A program made the translations under genes and the position numbers. The notes under the pieces were generated by a model. It did not search any database. It saw nothing but the letters and a program-made list of their open reading frames with translations, and had not been told where the DNA came from. Shown here in pieces: positions 1 to 8,895 of a stretch of DNA of 64,000 nt. Position 1 is the stretch's first letter, and each line of letters begins with the position of its first letter. This DNA comes from an uncultured Pseudomonas sp. (GTDB taxonomy: Bacteria > Pseudomonadota > Gammaproteobacteria > Pseudomonadales > Pseudomonadaceae), in assembly GCA_943912755.1 (NCBI GenBank), contig CALTWF010000001.1, forward strand, positions 174,224-238,223, written 5' to 3'.

Positions 1-3000
1 TCGGCCGCGGTGCCTATCGAGAAGAACCCGGCCGTGCTCCAGATCTCGCTGGCATTGCTGCCGGAGGTGGCACTGGCATCGATGTCGTTGGCGAGGGTAT
101 AGCTGCGATCGGGCGCGTAGGCCATCAACTGCAACTGATGGGCATTGTGGATCGTGGTGCTGTATTCACTGGCGAGCATAGGACGGGTCGAACCGTCGAT
201 CATGACCCATTGCTGGCCTCGACCATCCGTGGCGACGTACACGCTACTGCCACTGCGCAGGGGGGCCCAGGTACCAAAACCGCTGTAGCTGGCAAGTGAG
301 TAGCGATTCGAACTGTTGATCGCGGTGGCTTGCAGGGAACTGCTCAAGTTGTTCCCGGATGTGCTCCGCCCGGTGCTGCCCGAATCCCAGTAGGCGTTGC
401 GGATGCTGCCATCGGCGCTCAGGCCGAACAGTCCACCGACGTTGTTGCCGCTCGAAACGACCTGCCCGCTAGCGTAGACGTTGTCCAGGGCCCCTGTGTT
501 CAGGCCGACCAATCCACCGACCGAGTTGCTCCCCGAAACGCTGCCAGTGGCGTAGGAGCTGTAGATCGTACCGAAGGAATTGGCGCCAACCAGTCCGCCG
601 GCGTTGCTCGCGTCACTGATGACGGAGCCGGAGGCGTAGCTGGAAACGACACTACCCCAGTTCGTGCCGACCAATCCTCCAACGCTCAGACCACCCTGAA
701 CGCGGGCACTGGACCAGGCGTTGCGGATGCTGCCCAGGTTGGTCCCGACCAGGCTACCCACCTGGGTGGCAGCGCTGCGCACGCTGCCGCCTTCCAGGCC
801 AATATTGCTGATCACGCTGGTGCTGCTGGTGTAACCGAACAGGCCGGTATCGGTCAGGTTGCCACCGTTGATGGTCAGCCCGTTGACCACGTGCTGGGCA
901 CCGTCCAGCTGGCCGCTGAAACGGTTGGCGTTATCGCCGACCGGGACGAAGCCTGCGCTGCTCCACATGTCGCTGGCATCGCTGCCGGCGGCGACGCTGG
1001 CGTCGATATCCTCGGCCAGGGTGTAGCGCGCACCAAGGTTGTAGGCCATCAGCTGCAACTGGTGGGCATTACGGATGGTGGTGCTGTATTCACTGGCGAG
1101 GAACGGCCGGGTCTGCCCTTCGATCATGATCCACTGCACGCCGCCGTTGCTGGCGGCGTAGACGTTGCTGGTACCGGCGACCAGGCTCCAGGTGCCAAAG
1201 CCCGCGTAGCTGGCGCGGTTGTAGCGGTCGCTGGCGGTGAGTGCGCCCGCTGTGCCGCTACCGGTGCCGACCGCACTGCCCTGGCCGGTGCTGGCGCTGT
1301 CCCAGTAGCCGTTGGTGATGGTGCCGGACTCCGTGCGCCCGACCAGGCCACCGGCGTAGCTTGGCGTCGCCACCGGGTGGGTGACGCTGCCGGTGGCGTA
1401 GACGTTCTCCAGAGAGGCGAGACGAAGCTGGCCGACTAGCCCGCCGAGGTAGGCATCGGTCGTCATGCTGCTGGTGACGCTGCCGGTGGCATAGCCGTTC
1501 TTGACGCTGCCGCTGAGCACATTGCCGGCCAGGCCGCCCACGGAGCCATTGCCCGAGACATTACCGGTGGCATAGCCATTGGTCAGGTGGCTCTGGATAA
1601 AGCCCACCAGGCCGCCGACATCGAAATTGCCGAGCACATTGCCGCTGGCATGGACGTTTACGACTGGCGCTTCCATATAGCCCACCAGGCCGCCGACACT
1701 GGAGTTGCCGGTCACATCGCCAGTGGCGAAGGCATTGGTCAGGCCACCGGCGTTGCTGCCGACCAGGCCGCCGACGTTGCCGTTACCGGAGACACTGCCC
1801 GTGGCATAGACGTTGTCGAGGGTGCCGCGATTGCTGCCGACCAGGCTGCCGACCTCGTTGCCGGTGGTGGACACGCTGCCCCGCAGCAGACCGAGGTTAC
1901 GAACGCTGCTGCCGTTGGCGGTCGCACCGAACAGCCCCACCTGGTTGCCACTGCCCGCGTCGATGACGAGGTCGCTGATGGTGTGGCCGAGTCCGGCGAA
2001 GTGGCCGGTGAAGGCCGCGGTCTTGCCGACCAGCGCCGAGGTGTAGATCGCACCGCTGGCGTCCAGGTCCAGCGCCAGGGCATAGCGGCCGCCCAGCCCG
2101 ATGCTGTCGATCGCCAACAGGTCGGCCATGCTGCGGATCACGCTGTAGGCATTGCCGTTGATGCTCAGCCGGGCATTGTCGCCCGTCAGGTTGACGGGTG
2201 CATTGGCCGTGTAGCGAGTGTCTGCCGCCGGGGTGGTGCTGCTGTTGCCGTTGTTGCCGCCGTAGTTCAGCGCCAGCCCGCCACTAGTGCCTTCGACCGT
2301 GATCGATGCGTTGATATTGATGTTGCGTTCGGCGGTAAGGGTCAGGGTGTTGTTGCCCGTCAGGCGCACTGCGCTATTGACGTGGATATCGCCATTGCCT
2401 CCGGCGGAGCCCATGGTAGCGGTCTGGATTTCGAAGTCGTTGCTGGCAATCGCAGCCGCTACCGCCGTGCTGGACATGTTGCCGCCGCTGTCAGCGATGG
2501 TGAAATCGTTGGGGTCGATCAACCACTTGCCGGTCTTGCCCTGCGCGGCCGTGGTCGTGACTTTTGCGCTGTCCGCCACGTTGACGTGGGCACCGGAGGT
2601 TTCGATGAAACCGCCATTGCCGCCGTTGGGCGCACTGGCATCGAGGGTGCCGGCCACCTGCACGCTGCCGCCGTCGAAGCTGCCGAGCAAGACGATCTTG
2701 CCGTTCTTCTCGCCGACGGTCTGCGCCTCGATGGTGCCGGTGTTGTTGACCACGGTGTTGATCAGCGCTTCACCCGCGTTGGCGGTGAGCAGCACCTGGC
2801 CGCCATCGGCCTTGATCAGCTGGTGGTTTTCCACCAAGGCATCGACCACCGCCTCGTCCACCTGCACGTTGAGCAGGCCGTCGCCGGCGAAGTCCAGGGT
2901 CACCGCATTGCCCGCCGCCAGGGCCACGCTGCCCTGGTTGGCAACGATCACCCCGTTGTTGCTCACCGTGCCGCCCAGCAGGGCGACGCTGCCGCCGTCA

Positions 3001-3554
3001 GCCGCAGTGATCTTGCCGTTGTTGACCACCGCAGCGTTCTTGCCGTTGCCCTTGAAGGCATAGTTGCCGGCTTCGAAGTCGCTGTTGCTGATATCCAGGG
3101 TCGAGGCCACCAGGCCGCCGACATTGACCTGTGCCCCCTGGCCGAACAGCACGCCGTTGGGGTTGACGATAAATACCCGGCCATTGGCATCGAGCTGGCC
3201 CATGATCTTCGAGCCATCGGCGCCCAGTACCCGGTTCAGTGCAATCGCGTCGCGGCCGGGCTGGTTGAAGGTGACCTTGTTGCCGGCGGCGATATCGAAG
3301 CTCTGCCAGTCGATGGCGAGCTTGTTGCTGGCCTGGTCGATGACCATCTGATTATTCGCCGGCAAGCCGATCTGCCCCTGCCCCGCCGACACCTGGCCGC
3401 CGGTCGGCAGATCCGCAGCGCTGGCCAGGGCCGGCAGCAGCAGGATCGCCGCCAGCACCGCACCGGCGCCCTTGCCGCGCCGGCGGGCGTGTTCATTGGC
3501 AACGCTCCAGGCGCCGAGGCTTGGGTTCCAGACGAGGGCATAGGTGCGGTTCAT
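1..3554 (-). CDS. TpsA-type filamentous haemagglutinin adhesin, partial (C-terminus beyond left edge)
   Basis: A large secreted adhesin of the two-partner secretion type; about 1184 codons are visible with no stop up to the window edge. The start ATG at 3554 has an AGGGAG ribosome site. The first ~45 residues form an extended signal peptide (ESPR type: MNRTYALVWNPSLGAW, an arginine-rich stretch, then a hydrophobic segment ending ALASA). Residues ~50-160 are a haemagglutination-activity/TPS domain with the hallmark NPNGVLFG and VNVGGLVAST. The rest is beta-helix sequence with many GLUG-type repeats (VGGLVG, NVYATGSV) and a second-order repeat of 308 residues. The protein should be exported by a TpsB pore, which is not seen here. 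It is divergent from the response regulator at 3776. Large opposite-strand reading frames across it are shadows. Confidence 0.9.
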   Translation of the reverse strand, partial: MNRTYALVWNPSLGAWSVANEHARRRGKGAGAVLAAILLLPALASAADLPTGGQVSAGQGQIGLPANNQMVIDQASNKLAIDWQSFDIAAGNKVTFNQPGRDAIALNRVLGADGSKIMGQLDANGRVFIVNPNGVLFGQGAQVNVGGLVASTLDISNSDFEAGNYAFKGNGKNAAVVNNGKITAADGGSVALLGGTVSNNGVIVANQGSVALAAGNAVTLDFAGDGLLNVQVDEAVVDALVENHQLIKADGGQVLLTANAGEALINTVVNNTGTIEAQTVGEKNGKIVLLGSFDGGSVQVAGTLDASAPNGGNGGFIETSGAHVNVADSAKVTTTAAQGKTGKWLIDPNDFTIADSGGNMSSTAVAAAIASNDFEIQTATMGSAGGNGDIHVNSAVRLTGNNTLTLTAERNININASITVEGTSGGLALNYGGNNGNSSTTPAADTRYTANAPVNLTGDNARLSINGNAYSVIRSMADLLAIDSIGLGGRYALALDLDASGAIYTSALVGKTAAFTGHFAGLGHTISDLVIDAGSGNQVGLFGATANGSSVRNLGLLRGSVSTTGNEVGSLVGSNRGTLDNVYATGSVSGNGNVGGLVGSNAGGLTNAFATGDVTGNSSVGGLVGYMEAPVVNVHASGNVLGNFDVGGLVGFIQSHLTNGYATGNVSGNGSVGGLAGNVLSGSVKNGYATGSVTSSMTTDAYLGGLVGQLRLASLENVYATGSVTHPVATPSYAGGLVGRTESGTITNGYWDSASTGQGSAVGTGSGTAGALTASDRYNRASYAGFGTWSLVAGTSNVYAASNGGVQWIMIEGQTRPFLASEYSTTIRNAHQLQLMAYNLGARYTLAEDIDASVAAGSDASDMWSSAGFVPVGDNANRFSGQLDGAQHVVNGLTINGGNLTDTGLFGYTSSTSVISNIGLEGGSVRSAATQVGSLVGTNLGSIRNAWSSARVQGGLSVGGLVGTNWGSVVSSYASGSVISDASNAGGLVGANSFGTIYSSYATGSVSGSNSVGGLVGLNTGALDNVYASGQVVSSGNNVGGLFGLSADGSIRNAYWDSGSTGRSTSGNNLSSSLQATAINSSNRYSLASYSGFGTWAPLRSGSSVYVATDGRGQQWVMIDGSTRPMLASEYSTTIHNAHQLQLMAYAPDRSYTLANDIDASATSGSNASEIWSTAGFFSIGTAA

Positions 3555-3775
3555 GGGGGCTCCCTTTAGCGATCGAGGCGCAGGCGCGTGCTGACCAGCA
3601 GGCCTGGCAAAACGCTATTGGACGTGAAGGTATTGGCCACTGGCTATCACTGAAACTAGGTAATTTCACGCCGGGGTGCGGCAGCGCCATACCTGATTCT
3701 GGTGATGGTCGAAGGCCACTATCGCGTGTCAAACTCGCGCATCTTCCACTGACTGCCACGGATTGCCTGCCGCCC

Positions 3776-4465
3776 ATGTCGACCACCCGCCCGCCTCCCG
3801 ATGACGCCCTGTTGCCCGCCCCGATCCTGGTGGTCGAGGACGATGCCCTGATGCGCCAACGCCTGGCGCGGGTACTGGGGGAAATCGGCTATGCCGACGA
3901 GGCGGTGAACTTTGCGGTGAACCTGGCCGAGGCCCGTGCCCATGTCAGCCAGCAGCCGGTCGCCATGGTGCTGGTCGACCTTGGCCTGCCCGACGGCAAC
4001 GGCATCGAGCTGATCCGCGAACTGCGCGCGCAGGACCCGGCGCTGTGGATCCTGGTGATTTCCGCCTGGAGTACCGAGGAGGCGATCCTCGGCGCCCTGC
4101 GCGCCGGCGCCACCGGCTACCTGCTCAAAGAACGCGATGACCTGGAGGTCAGCCTGTCGATTCGCAGCGTGCTGCGCGGCGGCGCGCCGATCGACCCGTT
4201 CATCGCCCGGCGCATCCTCACCCTGCTGCCCAGCGAGCCGCTGCACAAAGCCGCCGACAGCGGCGACAGCGAAGCCCTCAGCGCCCGCGAAAGCGAAATT
4301 CTCGAATGGGTTTCCCGGGGCTTGAGCAACCGGGAAATCGCCGAACAACTGACCATTTCCCGCTACACCGTCGAATGCCATATCAAACGGATCTACCGCA
4401 AGCTGGCCGTGTCCTCGCGTACCCGCGCGGTCAACGAAGCCCGGCAGCGCGGCTTGTTGTCCTGA
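3776..4465 (+). CDS. NarL/LuxR-family response regulator
   Basis: A 229-residue two-component response regulator. The receiver domain covers residues ~15-135, with the acidic pair EDD at 21-23, the phospho-acceptor Asp68 in VLVDLGLPDGNG, and a conserved Lys in the YLLKE segment. A LuxR-type helix-turn-helix follows at ~165-229 (LSARESEILEWVSRGLSNREIA). The ATG at 3776 is preferred over an upstream in-frame ATG at 3521, because the extra residues are not receiver-like and would overlap the divergent adhesin gene. The 3' end overlaps the histidine kinase gene, so the two form a coupled operon. Its position back to back with the adhesin suggests, but does not prove, that it controls adhesin expression. 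Confidence 0.88.
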   Translation: MSTTRPPPDDALLPAPILVVEDDALMRQRLARVLGEIGYADEAVNFAVNLAEARAHVSQQPVAMVLVDLGLPDGNGIELIRELRAQDPALWILVISAWSTEEAILGALRAGATGYLLKERDDLEVSLSIRSVLRGGAPIDPFIARRILTLLPSEPLHKAADSGDSEALSARESEILEWVSRGLSNREIAEQLTISRYTVECHIKRIYRKLAVSSRTRAVNEARQRGLLS

Positions 4466-6285
4466 CCCTGCTGCTGGTCCTGCTGCCGTGGCTTTCCAGC
4501 CTGGCCCAGGCGAGCTGCCAGACCAGCCTGACCCGCGTCATGCTCGCTCCCGAGCGCAGCGGCGACGGCGCGCGCCCGCTCGACGGCTGGCAGCCGGTGA
4601 GCCTGCCGGACCTGTGGCAGCGCCATTGGCCCGGCTTCCGGGGCGCGCAGTGGTACCGGCTGGACTGGCAGGCCGACTGCCCGGGCGAGCCGCTGGCCCT
4701 GAACATCGATCGCATGGCCATGGCCGCCGAGGTGTGGCTCGACGACCGCCTGCTGTGGCGTGACGAAAGCCTGGTCGAGCCCCTGTCCCGCGGCTGGAAC
4801 CTGCCGCGCTACTGGCTGCTGCCGCTGGCCGGCGAACAACAGCGGCATACCCTGTGGATCCGCCTGGTGGGCTCGGAGCATGCGGCGCCCGGCCTGGGCA
4901 AGGTGTTGCTGGGCAGCCACGCGCAAGTCTGGCCGGAGTACCGGCGCCAGTTGCTGGTCCAGCGCGATCTGATTTTCATCAGCCTGCTGATTTCCCTGGT
5001 GCTGGGCGCGCTGTTCCTGACGTTCTGGCTGTTCCGCCGCCAGGAGCGCACCTTCGGCTGGTTCGCCCTGGCCTCGGCGCTGTGGTCGGTCGGCATCCTC
5101 AACATGCTGGTGACGTCCTCCTGGCCGTTCAGCCATGGCGAAGTCTGGGATCGCCTCAGCCTGGTGGCGTTCGCCCTGTATTCCCCGGCGTTCTGCATGT
5201 TCATCTGGTCGTTCGGCGGCATGCGCTTCAAGCGTTTCGAGCAACTGCTGTGGGGCTGCGCACTGCTGCTGTGCCTGACCATCATGCTGGTGCCCGACCG
5301 CTACCTGTCATCGTTGCAGGTGGTGTCGGCGTTTTCCCTGCGCCTGGCGCTGTTCGTGGCCTGCCTGCAATTGCTCTGGCGCGCCGTGCGTATCCGCGAC
5401 CGCTACCAGATCCTGCTGGGGCTGGGCATCGCCGGGCTGTCCATCTTCGAGTTCCTGACCCTCACTGGTGTGCTGGGCATCCAGGGGGTGTACGCCCTGC
5501 TGTCCGCGCCGCTGATGTCGATCCTGATGTTCCTGGTCCTGGCGACGCGCTTTTCCGGCAGCCTGCTGCGCATCGAACGCTTCAACGATGAACTGCAGAC
5601 GACCGTGGACAACACCCGCGCCGAACTGACCCGCACCCTGCAACGCGAGCACCAGCTGGAAGCCGACAACATCCGCCTCAACGAGCGCCTGCGCCTGACC
5701 CATGACCTGCACGACAGCCTGGGCAGTTCGCTGATGCGCTCGATCGCCCGCATGGAGCACGGCGAGGGCTTGAACGGCGGTCAGTTCCTCTCCGTGCTCA
5801 AGACCCTGCGCAGCGACCTGCGCGACGTTATCGACGGTTCCTCCGCCGTACCTGCCTGGCAATCGCCGCAGGAATGGCTGGCGCCGTCGCGGCGGCGCTT
5901 CATCGATCTGTTCGACGACCTCGGCATCGTTTCGCAATGGCACCTGCCGACGCACTGGCCGGGCCGGTTCACCCCGGCGCAATTGCTGGCCCTCACCCGC
6001 TTTCTCGAAGAAGCCCTGACCAACGTGCTCAAGCATGCCGGCGCCACGCGCCTGGAGGTCGAACTGCGGGCGCAGGCGGAACACGGCCTGAGCCTGGAAG
6101 TCCGCGACAATGGCCGCGGTTTCGATGTGGAGCAGGTACTGGTGGCCGGCAGCGGGGTCGGCATGAGCAGCATGCGCATGCGCATCGAGCGTATCGGCGG
6201 GCACTTGCACATCGAGTCGCACGCGGGTGACACGCGCTTGATGGCGCTCATCCATGGCGCCCCGGTGATCGGCGGGGGCGCGTAA
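4375..6285 (+). CDS. 7TM-type sensor histidine kinase, NarL-partner class
   Basis: A 636-residue membrane histidine kinase. It has a hydrophobic export segment at ~26-43, a periplasmic beta-rich domain at ~50-195 (7TMR-DISM extracellular type), seven hydrophobic helices between ~199 and 392, and a helical linker at 400-440. An H-box HDLHDSLGSSL follows, with His446 as the likely phosphorylated residue. The ATPase domain has LEEALTNVLKHA, DNGRGFD and GVGMSSMRMR. It is the natural partner of the response regulator just upstream. The start is uncertain: ATG 4375 lies 91 bases inside the regulator gene, and the only later candidates are CTG codons. The in-frame ATG at 4306 would add 23 residues that merely read through regulator sequence. 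Confidence 0.85.
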   Translation: MPYQTDLPQAGRVLAYPRGQRSPAARLVVLTLLLVLLPWLSSLAQASCQTSLTRVMLAPERSGDGARPLDGWQPVSLPDLWQRHWPGFRGAQWYRLDWQADCPGEPLALNIDRMAMAAEVWLDDRLLWRDESLVEPLSRGWNLPRYWLLPLAGEQQRHTLWIRLVGSEHAAPGLGKVLLGSHAQVWPEYRRQLLVQRDLIFISLLISLVLGALFLTFWLFRRQERTFGWFALASALWSVGILNMLVTSSWPFSHGEVWDRLSLVAFALYSPAFCMFIWSFGGMRFKRFEQLLWGCALLLCLTIMLVPDRYLSSLQVVSAFSLRLALFVACLQLLWRAVRIRDRYQILLGLGIAGLSIFEFLTLTGVLGIQGVYALLSAPLMSILMFLVLATRFSGSLLRIERFNDELQTTVDNTRAELTRTLQREHQLEADNIRLNERLRLTHDLHDSLGSSLMRSIARMEHGEGLNGGQFLSVLKTLRSDLRDVIDGSSAVPAWQSPQEWLAPSRRRFIDLFDDLGIVSQWHLPTHWPGRFTPAQLLALTRFLEEALTNVLKHAGATRLEVELRAQAEHGLSLEVRDNGRGFDVEQVLVAGSGVGMSSMRMRIERIGGHLHIESHAGDTRLMALIHGAPVIGGGA

Positions 6286-6328
6286 AAACATCGATGGCAG
6301 CCTGGAGGATGTGGGGTTCGCGCTGATG

Positions 6329-6425
6329 GCCTCATCGCCGGCAAGCCGGCTCCCACAGGGTGCCGGGCCAGCCGCAGGATCCAGGCCAGGCACCCTGTGG
6401 GAGCTGGCTTGCCAGCGATCAGGCC
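6329..6425. repeat. REP pair (inverted)
   Basis: Two opposed REP units, CATCGCCGGCAAGCCGGC and GGCTTGCCAGCGAT, with the GTGGGAGC core between them, separated by about 25 bases. They lie between the kinase gene and the convergent PDZ lipoprotein gene, where they probably act as a bidirectional mRNA 3'-end structure. The stretch 6286-6459 holds nothing else I can identify. Confidence 0.85.
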
Positions 6426-6459
6426 GGCAAGAACAACCCGGCCAGCAAGATCGAGCGCC

Positions 6460-7803
6460 TCAGTTCAGCACCATCTGCAAATCCTTCCGGGCGCGATCGC
6501 GCCAGACGATCACCGAAGCCTTGTAGCCCTCGCGCATCCGCGAGCCGATGACATTCAGGTCCTGCGGCGTGGCGATCTCCTGCCCCGACACTTCGATGAT
6601 CACGTCCAGCGGCTTCAGCCCGGCGCGCTCGGCCGCGCCGCCCTTGAGCGTGTCGATCACCCAGGCGCCCTTCGCCTCCGCCAGGCCGACGGCCTTGGCA
6701 TAGTCGGCGCTGACCGGACCGATCTGCATGTCCAGCAACGGCGTGGAGGTAGTCCGCGCGGACTTGGCCGCAGCCACCACCGGCGCAGCCGCCGTTGCAG
6801 GCGCGGCAAGCGGTGGGCCGATCACGATAGGCAGGTTGATGAAAGCACTCCTGCGCCACACCTTGAGCATCGCCGTGGCGCCGGTAGGCAGCCTGCCGAC
6901 CGCTACCTGGTAGTCCACCGAGTCGGCAATCGGCGTGGAATCCACCGCCACCACCACATCGGTGAACTGCAAGCCGGCCTTCTCGCCGTTACCCCCCGGG
7001 ATCACCCGCTCGACCGAAGCGCCCGCCGCCGGCATGCCCAGCAGCGGCGCCTTGATCGGGTCGATGGAGCTGATGCCGATCCCGGTACGACCGGAGCCAT
7101 TGGTGGTCCACGCCGGGCAATTCTTGGTTTCCAGCACCTTGCGCACGGCTACCCGCCGGCTCGCGCCCCAGGCCTGGGCGCCGAGGTCAGCAAGGCCTTC
7201 CATTTGCCGGCTGATGAACAACGCCTGGTTGAGGTAGTCGCAGGAACGGTTCTGGTAATGCTCCGGGGTTTCCTCGGCGATCCACTGCGCCAGGGTCCTT
7301 TGTCGTGTGCCCTTGGGCGAAGTCGGCCCCCATCCGGCAGGCGGATTGGCGATGACCGAGGCGAAACTGGCCGGATCCCGCTCCGGTGCGTCGAGAACCG
7401 GCGCCGGCGTTGCCGAGGACGTCGACGAGGTGGGCGCGGTTGCCGTTGTCACGACCGTGTCATCCACCACACAACCCTTTTCCCTGGCCACCTGCTCCGC
7501 CGCCGACAGCGCCACCGGCCCGCCCCATTGGGTACTGTCGCGGGCCACGGCGGCCTTGCGCTCGGCCCACTGCACGGTGATCTGCGCGCAGGTCTGGCCG
7601 CGGTAGTGGTCGACCAGGTATTGCCTGACCTGGGCGTCGTTCTGCGCCTTGTACTCGGCTTCGGTCGGCCCGGCGGCATCGGCCGCATACATGATCGGAT
7701 CGGTGATGATCGAGATCGGATCGAGCACGCAACCGCCCAGCAGCGCCAGGGTCGAGCCCAGCAACGTCGTGCGTAGCGCGTGTACAGTGTTGATTCTTGT
7801 CAA
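6460..7803 (-). CDS. Lipoprotein with two PDZ-like domains
   Basis: A 447-residue protein starting at TTG 7803 with a good GGAGG site upstream. The N-terminus is a lipoprotein signal ending LALLGGC, so Cys25 is the likely lipidated residue. After a Thr/Ser/Ala-rich linker (~residues 115-140) come two PDZ-like segments, one around GMPAAGASVERVIPGGNGEKAGL and one near the C-terminus (WVIDTLKGGAAERAGLKPLDVI). No trypsin-like protease domain is present, so it is not a DegP/HtrA protease. It is probably an envelope protein that binds peptides or partners. Substrate and partner are unknown. The gene stands alone, convergent with the kinase gene. Confidence 0.75.
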   Translation of the reverse strand: MTRINTVHALRTTLLGSTLALLGGCVLDPISIITDPIMYAADAAGPTEAEYKAQNDAQVRQYLVDHYRGQTCAQITVQWAERKAAVARDSTQWGGPVALSAAEQVAREKGCVVDDTVVTTATAPTSSTSSATPAPVLDAPERDPASFASVIANPPAGWGPTSPKGTRQRTLAQWIAEETPEHYQNRSCDYLNQALFISRQMEGLADLGAQAWGASRRVAVRKVLETKNCPAWTTNGSGRTGIGISSIDPIKAPLLGMPAAGASVERVIPGGNGEKAGLQFTDVVVAVDSTPIADSVDYQVAVGRLPTGATAMLKVWRRSAFINLPIVIGPPLAAPATAAAPVVAAAKSARTTSTPLLDMQIGPVSADYAKAVGLAEAKGAWVIDTLKGGAAERAGLKPLDVIIEVSGQEIATPQDLNVIGSRMREGYKASVIVWRDRARKDLQMVLN

Positions 7804-7890
7804 GATGGCCGCCCTCCCCAGAGCAAATAGCCATCATCTCTGATGGCCTTGCCGCAGCATAGTGGCCAGGAGCCCAAACCGGAGGAATAT

Positions 7891-8880
7891 TTACTCGGCC
7901 ATGGTCAGGATGATCTTGCCGACATTCTCCGCCGACTCCATGCGCCGATGGGCATCGGCGGCGCGGGCCAGCGGGTAGCTGCTGTCGACCACCGGCAGCA
8001 GGCGCCCGCCTTCATCGAAACGCTCCAGCCAGTGCTCGCGAAAGCGCCGGACCATGGCGTGTTTTTCCCGCTGGCTGCGCGACTTCATCACGGTGCCCAT
8101 GATCTGCAGGTGACGGTAGAGGATGTCCTGCAATTGCAGCTTCACCTCGCCGCCGCCGCCGAGAATGCCGACCTGCACCAGCCGCCCGCCATTGGCCAGG
8201 GAACGCAGGTTGCTGGCGAACCACGGCTCGCCGATGAAATCGACGATCACATTGACCCCGCGCCCCTCGGTTTCCCGGGCGATGACCTCGGCGAAATCCT
8301 CCTGCTTGTAGTCGATCACCCGGTCGGCGCCGAGCTGCTCGACCCGCGCCCGCTTGCCGCCATCGGCGGTGGCGAAGACCCGGGCGCCGCTGGCACGGGC
8401 CAGTTGCACCGCAGCCGAACCGACCCCGCCGGCAGCGGCATGGATCAGCACCGAATCGCCCATCTGCAACCGCCCCAGGTGAAGCATGGCTTCGTGGGCG
8501 GTGACGAAGACTTCGGGGATCGCCGCCGCGTGCACATAGTCCAGCTGTGCCGGAATCGGCATGGCCATGCGATGGTCAATGCGCGCCAGCTCGGCATAGG
8601 CGCCGCCACCGACGATGCCCATGACCCGGTCGCCGACCCGGTAGCCGCTGACCTCGCTACCGATCTCGATCACTTCGCCGGCGATCTCCAGGCCGATGAC
8701 CGGCGAGTCGCCAAAGTCGGGCCGGCCATAGCCGCCGCGGCGCTGGGTCAGGTCGGCGCGGTTGACCCCGGCGGCATGCACCCGCACCAGCAGGTCGCCA
8801 GGCCGGACCTGCGGCTCGGCCACGTCGGTGAGTTCAAGGACTTCGGGGCCGCCGAAGGTTTCGAAGGTAATGGCTTTCAT
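7891..8880 (-). CDS. NAD(P)H-dependent quinone oxidoreductase, zinc-less MDR family
   Basis: A 329-residue cytoplasmic member of the medium-chain dehydrogenase/reductase superfamily, quinone oxidoreductase/PIG3-like branch. The GroES-like N-terminal half holds HAAGVNRADLTQRRGGY. The Rossmann half carries the nucleotide motif AAAGGVGSAAVQLAR, and the catalytic zinc cysteines are absent. It probably reduces quinones or enones with NADPH; the true substrate is unknown. The start ATG at 8880 follows a GGAG site, 15 bases after the stop of the upstream aldehyde dehydrogenase gene, so both are likely one operon. Confidence 0.88.
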   Translation of the reverse strand: MKAITFETFGGPEVLELTDVAEPQVRPGDLLVRVHAAGVNRADLTQRRGGYGRPDFGDSPVIGLEIAGEVIEIGSEVSGYRVGDRVMGIVGGGAYAELARIDHRMAMPIPAQLDYVHAAAIPEVFVTAHEAMLHLGRLQMGDSVLIHAAAGGVGSAAVQLARASGARVFATADGGKRARVEQLGADRVIDYKQEDFAEVIARETEGRGVNVIVDFIGEPWFASNLRSLANGGRLVQVGILGGGGEVKLQLQDILYRHLQIMGTVMKSRSQREKHAMVRRFREHWLERFDEGGRLLPVVDSSYPLARAADAHRRMESAENVGKIILTMAE

Positions 8881-8895
8881 GGGGAGTCTCCGGGA

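Noticed and set aside
300..2100. CRISPR-like regular repeats
   Set aside because: The periodicity is coding (GLUG beta-helix repeats), with variable repeat units and no constant direct repeat/spacer pattern.
330..3569. Long plus-strand frames (369 and 660 residues) across the adhesin region
   Set aside because: They are antisense to the adhesin, which has a signal peptide, TPS domain and repeat structure on the minus strand; the plus-strand products are low-complexity Gly/Ala/Val/Asp sequences.
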